From NCBI RefSeq assembly GCF_018613835.1, contig NZ_JAGGPM010000035.1, forward strand, positions 62,001 through 126,000: a stretch of 64,000 bases of DNA, in the 5' to 3' direction. Positions 60,294-64,000 of the stretch are shown piece after piece (positions within the stretch are counted from its first letter, which is position 1; each line of letters begins with the position of its first letter). Below the pieces are notes generated by a model. It was given only the letters and a program-made list of their open reading frames with translations. It made no database searches and was not told the origin of the DNA. Origin of the DNA: Arthrobacter sp. ISL-5 (GTDB taxonomy: Bacteria > Actinomycetota > Actinomycetes > Actinomycetales > Micrococcaceae). The translations under genes and the position numbers were made by a program.

Positions 60294-60908
60294 CTAAAGC
60301 TCGCCGATTCCGGAAACCAAGTCCGCGCGGCCCTCTGCCAGGCTGTAGGAAAGCCCGATCACGGCCGCCCGTCCGCTTTCGATTGCGTCGGAAATCACAC
60401 GTGAGCTGTCCACGAGGCGGTGCGACGTCTGTTTGACGTGCTCCACCACCATGTCATTGACCTCGGTTTCGTTATTGCGCAGGGAGGTCAGGACCGACGG
60501 CGTGATCCGCTCCACGAGGTCGCGGATGAATCCAACGGGCATCTGGCCGGTTTCCACGGCAGTCTTGGTGGCGCTGACCGCGCCGCAGCTGTCGTGGCCG
60601 AGGACCACGATCAGCGGCACGGCGAGGACGCCGATGCTGTACTCGAGTGAGCCGAGCACGGCGTCGTCGATCACCTGGCCGGCGGTGCGGACCACGAAGG
60701 CGTCGCCCAGGCCGAGGTCGAAGATGATCTCGGCGGCGAGCCGGGAGTCCGAGCAGCCGAAGATCACGGCGAACGGGTGCTGGTTTTCCACCAGGGAGGA
60801 CCTTCGTGAGGCGTCCTGGTTGGGGTGTGAGGATTCGCCGTTGACGAAGCGTTCGTTGCCTTCGCGCAGACGGCGCCAGGCCAGAGCAGGGGTCAGATAG
60901 GTTGCCAC
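60294..60908 (-). CDS. Beta-class carbonic anhydrase
   Basis: Hydrates CO2 to bicarbonate; 204 residues. Zinc ligands C52 (in GCSDSRL, with D54 and R56 of the catalytic dyad), H105 and C108 (GHDSCGA). TAAGGT ends 7 nt before the GTG, so a leaderless start is likely. Lies between fumC and the DUF4245 gene, on the same strand. Confidence 0.93.
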   Translation of the reverse strand: MATYLTPALAWRRLREGNERFVNGESSHPNQDASRRSSLVENQHPFAVIFGCSDSRLAAEIIFDLGLGDAFVVRTAGQVIDDAVLGSLEYSIGVLAVPLIVVLGHDSCGAVSATKTAVETGQMPVGFIRDLVERITPSVLTSLRNNETEVNDMVVEHVKQTSHRLVDSSRVISDAIESGRAAVIGLSYSLAEGRADLVSGIGEL

Positions 60909-60918
60909 GGCCCCAACC

Positions 60919-61596
60919 TTACGGGGCGGGACTCGCCGAAGGGGAAACCGTTACGGCCGGGTTACTGTCCAGGGACTTTACGACGGCGGCGGCCAGGACC
61001 GTGAACTCGTCCAGTGGGGCGTTGCCGCTGAGGACGACGGTGGTGCCGCGGCGGTTCAGCACCATGCTTTTTTCACCCTTGCCGGTGTCGCGCAGTTCCC
61101 ATTCCTGCCCTCCCGCGTTCCGGGTTCCGGTCACGGGTGCATTCTTGGTCTGCTGCAGCAGCCAGGTCGGATTGGCCTTCTTCGTCTGGACCAGGCCGAT
61201 GAACGCCTCCTTCGGAGTGAGGTAGCCGACTTCCCAGGTGGGCACCCCGGTGCCGGTGCCGGCCTCCCAGCGGGCGTAATTCGGCCGGAATGTGTCGCCC
61301 GCCGCGGGGGTCACTGGTGTGAATCCCGCCACACCCGCGGCGTTGCGGGCCACGGCGCTGACGTCGATGTTGGGACGGAAACCGTCGGACTTCGGGGCGG
61401 GGTTCATCAGGACGATCGGCAGGAAAGCGGCGATGCTGACCACCAGGGCGATGATCATGCCAATGACGGAGGCGTTGGCCCGCTTGGCGGCAGCGGCGGG
61501 GATTACCGGCTTGACTGGCGGTGCCGCCGCGGCGGGGGAGGTGCCGTGGCCGGCGTCGGGGGTCGTGGGGGTGGACTTGTCCTGCGTTTCACTCAC
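60919..61596 (-). CDS. DUF4245 family membrane-anchored protein
   Basis: 225 residues from GTG 61596. An Ala/Pro-rich cytosolic N-terminus, one helix (about 43-64, ASVIGMIIALVVSIAAFLPIVLM), then an extracytoplasmic domain (TWEVGYLTPKEAFIGLVQT, GGQEWELRD, TTVVLSGNAPLDEF). Function unknown; the Rv1100 equivalent lies next to glpX in mycobacteria. The start is uncertain by a few residues. Confidence 0.8.
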   Translation of the reverse strand: MSETQDKSTPTTPDAGHGTSPAAAAPPVKPVIPAAAAKRANASVIGMIIALVVSIAAFLPIVLMNPAPKSDGFRPNIDVSAVARNAAGVAGFTPVTPAAGDTFRPNYARWEAGTGTGVPTWEVGYLTPKEAFIGLVQTKKANPTWLLQQTKNAPVTGTRNAGGQEWELRDTGKGEKSMVLNRRGTTVVLSGNAPLDEFTVLAAAVVKSLDSNPAVTVSPSASPAP

Positions 61597-61676
61597 ACCT
61601 CTATAGTCGCCCATGCGGGGGCCGAACTCACATTCGGTGCGCGCGACGGTGAGGGAAATCGTGCGTTACGCAGGTG

Positions 61677-61691
61677 GGTCATCCCATGACC
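61677..61691. promoter_or_regulatory. Inverted repeat upstream of glpX
   Basis: GGTCAT-CCC-ATGACC, a perfect palindrome about 100 nt before the glpX start, in the divergent gap with the DUF4245 gene. Possible operator; the regulator is unknown. Confidence 0.35.
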
Positions 61692-61792
61692 TTGGTGGTC
61701 CACCGCGACTATGATCAGTTACAGAGGAATCACCGCGATGGCCGCCTCAGGCCTTGCGGGTCCAATGATCGCCACTCGAAGAAGAGGTTCAC

Positions 61793-62827
61793 GTGTCACC
61801 AGCGTCCATGACCCAGAAGTATTCCACGCTTTCCCCGTCGCTTGCCGTCGGCATCGACGAGCCGGACCGCAACCTTGCACTTGAGCTTGTCCGCGTCACC
61901 GAGGCCGCGGCGATCGCCGGCGGCCACTGGGTGGGTTTCGGTGACAAGAACAAGGCCGACGGCGCCGCCGTCGACGCCATGCGGTCGTTCCTCCAGACCG
62001 TCCACTTTAACGGCGTTGTGGTCATCGGCGAAGGCGAAAAAGACGAAGCCCCCATGCTCTTCAACGGCGAGCAGGTGGGTGACGGCACCGGTCCCGAGTG
62101 CGACGTCGCCGTCGACCCGATTGATGGAACCCGCCTGACGGCGCTGGGGATCAACAACGCCCTGGCCGTCCTCGCGGTGGCCGAGCGCGGCTCCATGTTT
62201 GACCCCTCAGCGGTGTTCTACATGGAAAAGCTTGTCACCGGCCCCGAGGCCGCCGACATGGTGGACCTGCGCCTGCCCGTCAAGCAGAACCTGCACCTGA
62301 TCGCCAAGGCCAAGGGCGTCAAGGTCAACCAGCTCAACGTCATGATCCTGGACCGCGACCGCCACCGCCCGCTGGTGGAGGAAATCCGCGAAGCCGGCGC
62401 GCGCACCAAGTTCATCATGGACGGCGACGTCGCCGGCGCCATCGCGGCAGCACGCTCCGGCACCGGCGTGGACGCACTGATGGGCATCGGCGGAACGCCC
62501 GAAGGCATCGTCGCCGCGTGCGCCATCAAGTCCCTCGGTGGCGTCATCCAGGGCCGGCTGTGGCCCACGAGCGACGATGAGAAGCAGAAGGCCATCGACG
62601 CCGGCCACGACCTCGAGCGGGTCCTCTCCACGAACGACCTCGTCAAGAGCGACAACTGCTACTTCGCCGCCACCGGCATCACCGACGGCGACCTCCTCAA
62701 GGGCGTGCGCTACGACAAGGACAAGGTGCTGACGCAGTCGATCGTCATGCGCTCCAAGTCCGGCACCATCCGGTTTGTGGACGGCGAGCACCAGGCCAGC
62801 AAGTGGGAAGGCTACGCCCGCCGCTAG
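61793..62827 (+). CDS. glpX: Class II fructose-1,6-bisphosphatase
   Basis: Gluconeogenic phosphatase, 344 residues. Lithium-sensitive phosphatase-fold motifs: GEGEKDEAPMLFNGE (metal Glu/Asp) and VAVDPIDGTRLTALG (metal Asp). GGTPEGIVAACAIKSLGG is also typical of GlpX. The GTG at 61793 has AGAGG 5 nt upstream; ATG at 61808 is an alternative. In most actinobacteria this is the main FBPase. Confidence 0.95.
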   Translation: MSPASMTQKYSTLSPSLAVGIDEPDRNLALELVRVTEAAAIAGGHWVGFGDKNKADGAAVDAMRSFLQTVHFNGVVVIGEGEKDEAPMLFNGEQVGDGTGPECDVAVDPIDGTRLTALGINNALAVLAVAERGSMFDPSAVFYMEKLVTGPEAADMVDLRLPVKQNLHLIAKAKGVKVNQLNVMILDRDRHRPLVEEIREAGARTKFIMDGDVAGAIAAARSGTGVDALMGIGGTPEGIVAACAIKSLGGVIQGRLWPTSDDEKQKAIDAGHDLERVLSTNDLVKSDNCYFAATGITDGDLLKGVRYDKDKVLTQSIVMRSKSGTIRFVDGEHQASKWEGYARR

Positions 62828-62844
62828 CCGCACCCGCCTCCCTG

Positions 62845-62905
62845 CGCGAACTGGCAGCAAATGACCCCAAATCCACGGTTTGGGGTCATTAGCTGCCAGT
62901 TCGCG
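62845..62905. repeat. Palindromic intergenic repeat, family A, copy 2
   Basis: 27-bp arms (62845-62871 and 62879-62905) with a single mismatch and a 7-nt loop. Outer part CGCGAACTGGCAGC as in copies 1 and 3; the inner part reads ATGACCCCAAA. It lies 17 nt after the glpX stop, so it may serve as a terminator. Confidence 0.88.
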
Positions 62906-62970
62906 TTTAAGCGCCGAAGTCACCCTGTGGATAACGCGCCCCACCCTGCGAATCCGGTCCAGAATGAACC

Positions 62971-63921
62971 ATGTCCCGGACCCCGATGCCGCCCCAGTTA
63001 CCGCATGGTTCGTTTCTTGTTGCCGACGCGGACCTGCTCGGCCTGAGCCGAAAACAGCTGAGCAGGGATGGCATCTTCACGCCGTCCCGCGGCATCAGGC
63101 TTGCGTTGAACGGCACAGGAAGCGTGGCTGAGAATGTCCGCGCCTACAGCCGGCTGGACCCGGGCTGCGTGCTGACCCACTCGACCAGCGCCAGAATCTG
63201 TTGCATATGCCTACCGGGCTGGCTGGACCAGGACTGGCGCATCCACATTGCCCGGGCCGCAGACGGTTCTAAGCCCCGACGCCGGAATGTGGTGGGGCAT
63301 CAGTTGTCGTTCAAGGAAGGCGAAGTTCTGATGTTCGACGGCGTGCGCCTCACCTCGCCTGCGCGCACTTGGCTGGACCTTGCTTCCGTGTTGAGCGTGG
63401 ATGAACTCGTCGCTGCCGGTGACTCGATCGTCGTCGAACACGGAGATGATTTCCCGGTGCCGCGTCAGCCGTTGTCCTCGATCTCCGACCTGCAAGCGAT
63501 AGTCGGCCAGCATGCGGGAATGCGCGGGGTGAAAAAGGCAAGGTTGGCCCTGGAACTCATCCGAGTGGGAGCGGACTCGGCGCCGGAAACGATGATGAGG
63601 CTGGCGCTCGTGCGGGCCGGGCTTCCTGAACCTGCCCTGAATGTCGTGCTGAGAAACGGACTCGGCCATCCGGTGGTCTGGCCTGATGCCGCCTACCCTG
63701 ACCACCGGATCGCGCTTCAGTATGACGGCGCCCACCATGGCGACCCGGACCAGTACCGCCGCGACATCAAACGGCAGCGCCTGACGGAAAGTCTGGGCTG
63801 GCGGGAAGTCCGGGTGCAAAGGAGCGACCTGGACGGGGAACGGCCGTTCGTCGTCGAAAAGGTCAGGGCGCTTCTCGGCGGCTCGTCCGCGTCGATCCGT
63901 TGGGCGCGAACTGGCAGCTAA
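62971..63921 (+). CDS. DUF559-like protein with PD-(D/E)XK-type C-terminal domain
   Basis: 316 residues. The N-terminal half looks like a DNA-binding region of AbiEi-like proteins (LSRKQLSRDGIFTPSRGIRLAL). The C-terminal 100 residues have the Vsr/DUF559 endonuclease pattern: a Glu in APETMMRLALVRAGL, then HRIALQYDGAHHGDP and DIKRQRLTESLGWREVRV. A common orphan type in Micrococcales, of unknown role. The last residues (RTGS) and the stop codon are provided by a family A repeat arm. Confidence 0.75.
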   Translation: MSRTPMPPQLPHGSFLVADADLLGLSRKQLSRDGIFTPSRGIRLALNGTGSVAENVRAYSRLDPGCVLTHSTSARICCICLPGWLDQDWRIHIARAADGSKPRRRNVVGHQLSFKEGEVLMFDGVRLTSPARTWLDLASVLSVDELVAAGDSIVVEHGDDFPVPRQPLSSISDLQAIVGQHAGMRGVKKARLALELIRVGADSAPETMMRLALVRAGLPEPALNVVLRNGLGHPVVWPDAAYPDHRIALQYDGAHHGDPDQYRRDIKRQRLTESLGWREVRVQRSDLDGERPFVVEKVRALLGGSSASIRWARTGS

Positions 63922-63966
63922 TGCCCGCAGAAGACGGATTTGAGGGCATTATCTGCCGGTTCGCGC
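63904..63966. repeat. Palindromic intergenic repeat, family A, copy 3
   Basis: Arms 63904-63926 and 63944-63966, 23 bp with two imperfect pairs, reading GCGCGAACTGGCAGCTAATG then CCC. The centre contains CGGATTTGA as in copy 1. Its left arm overlaps the end of the DUF559-like gene. Confidence 0.85.
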
Positions 63967-64000
63967 TCAGGAGGTGGGGCGTTTGAGGGCCGAGCGCAGG

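Overview
The window is about 64 kb of GC-rich DNA with densely packed genes. Mycothiol metabolism (mca), GTG and TTG starts, Micrococcaceae-like protein sequences, and gene order shared with other actinobacteria all point to Arthrobacter or a close relative (Pseudarthrobacter/Paenarthrobacter). It reads as ordinary chromosome. I saw no integrase, transposase, CRISPR array, rRNA or plasmid functions.

Layout. 1-3340: succinate dehydrogenase sdhCDAB on the minus strand, cut at sdhB. 3599-8102: mannose-1-phosphate guanylyltransferase, an M20 amidohydrolase, the OhrR/Ohr peroxide module and a CurA-like reductase. 8435-18491: a nucleoside uptake and salvage block (Bmp lipoprotein, duplicated-domain ABC ATPase, two permeases, cytidine deaminase, pyrimidine-nucleoside phosphorylase, two DedA proteins, adenosine deaminase). 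18484-24522: mazG, enolase, FtsB/DivIC-like protein, DUF501, Ppx and a mycosin-like subtilase. 24557-27208: NDH-2, an ACT-GNAT fusion and a tRNA with a UAA anticodon. 27264-28255: a small two-frame membrane-protein locus next to the tRNA. 28601-34329: branched-chain amino acid ABC transporter (livJ facing livHMGF). 34788-44754: BI-1/YccA protein, thiolase, the deoR-galT-galK operon, galM, an AI-2E family transporter, threonine ammonia-lyase and a rhomboid protease. 44862-53063 and 58786-62827: a block recalling M. tuberculosis Rv1080c-Rv1100 (greA, DUF4307, mca, small TM protein, DUF255, hemolysin III, isoprenyl transferase, phoH2, fumC, DUF4245, glpX). An accessory patch (GNAT, two unknowns, orphan A24 peptidase, MFS/TetR) interrupts it. 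62971-63921: a DUF559-like nuclease-fold protein.

Regulation. At least 13 genes have a TANNNT hexamer 6-7 nt before the start codon, as expected for leaderless actinobacterial mRNAs. CRP/GlxR-like sites (TGTGA-N6-TCACA type) lie upstream of livJ, livH, ndh and, more weakly, the gal genes. Several perfect terminator hairpins are visible.

The least explained signals are: (i) two related intergenic palindrome families whose arms begin GCGCGAAC, one of which supplies the stop codon of a gene; (ii) a third dispersed repeat (GGTTGAGCTTGTCGAAACC type) that has become protein-coding in cdd and mazG; (iii) the membrane-protein locus beside the tRNA; (iv) a roughly 215-nt structured leader with a small overlapping ORF in front of phoH2; (v) a LivH permease fused to an exported carboxypeptidase-regulatory-like domain. 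Coordinates and motifs come from direct reading. Family assignments are from memory, with no database search.
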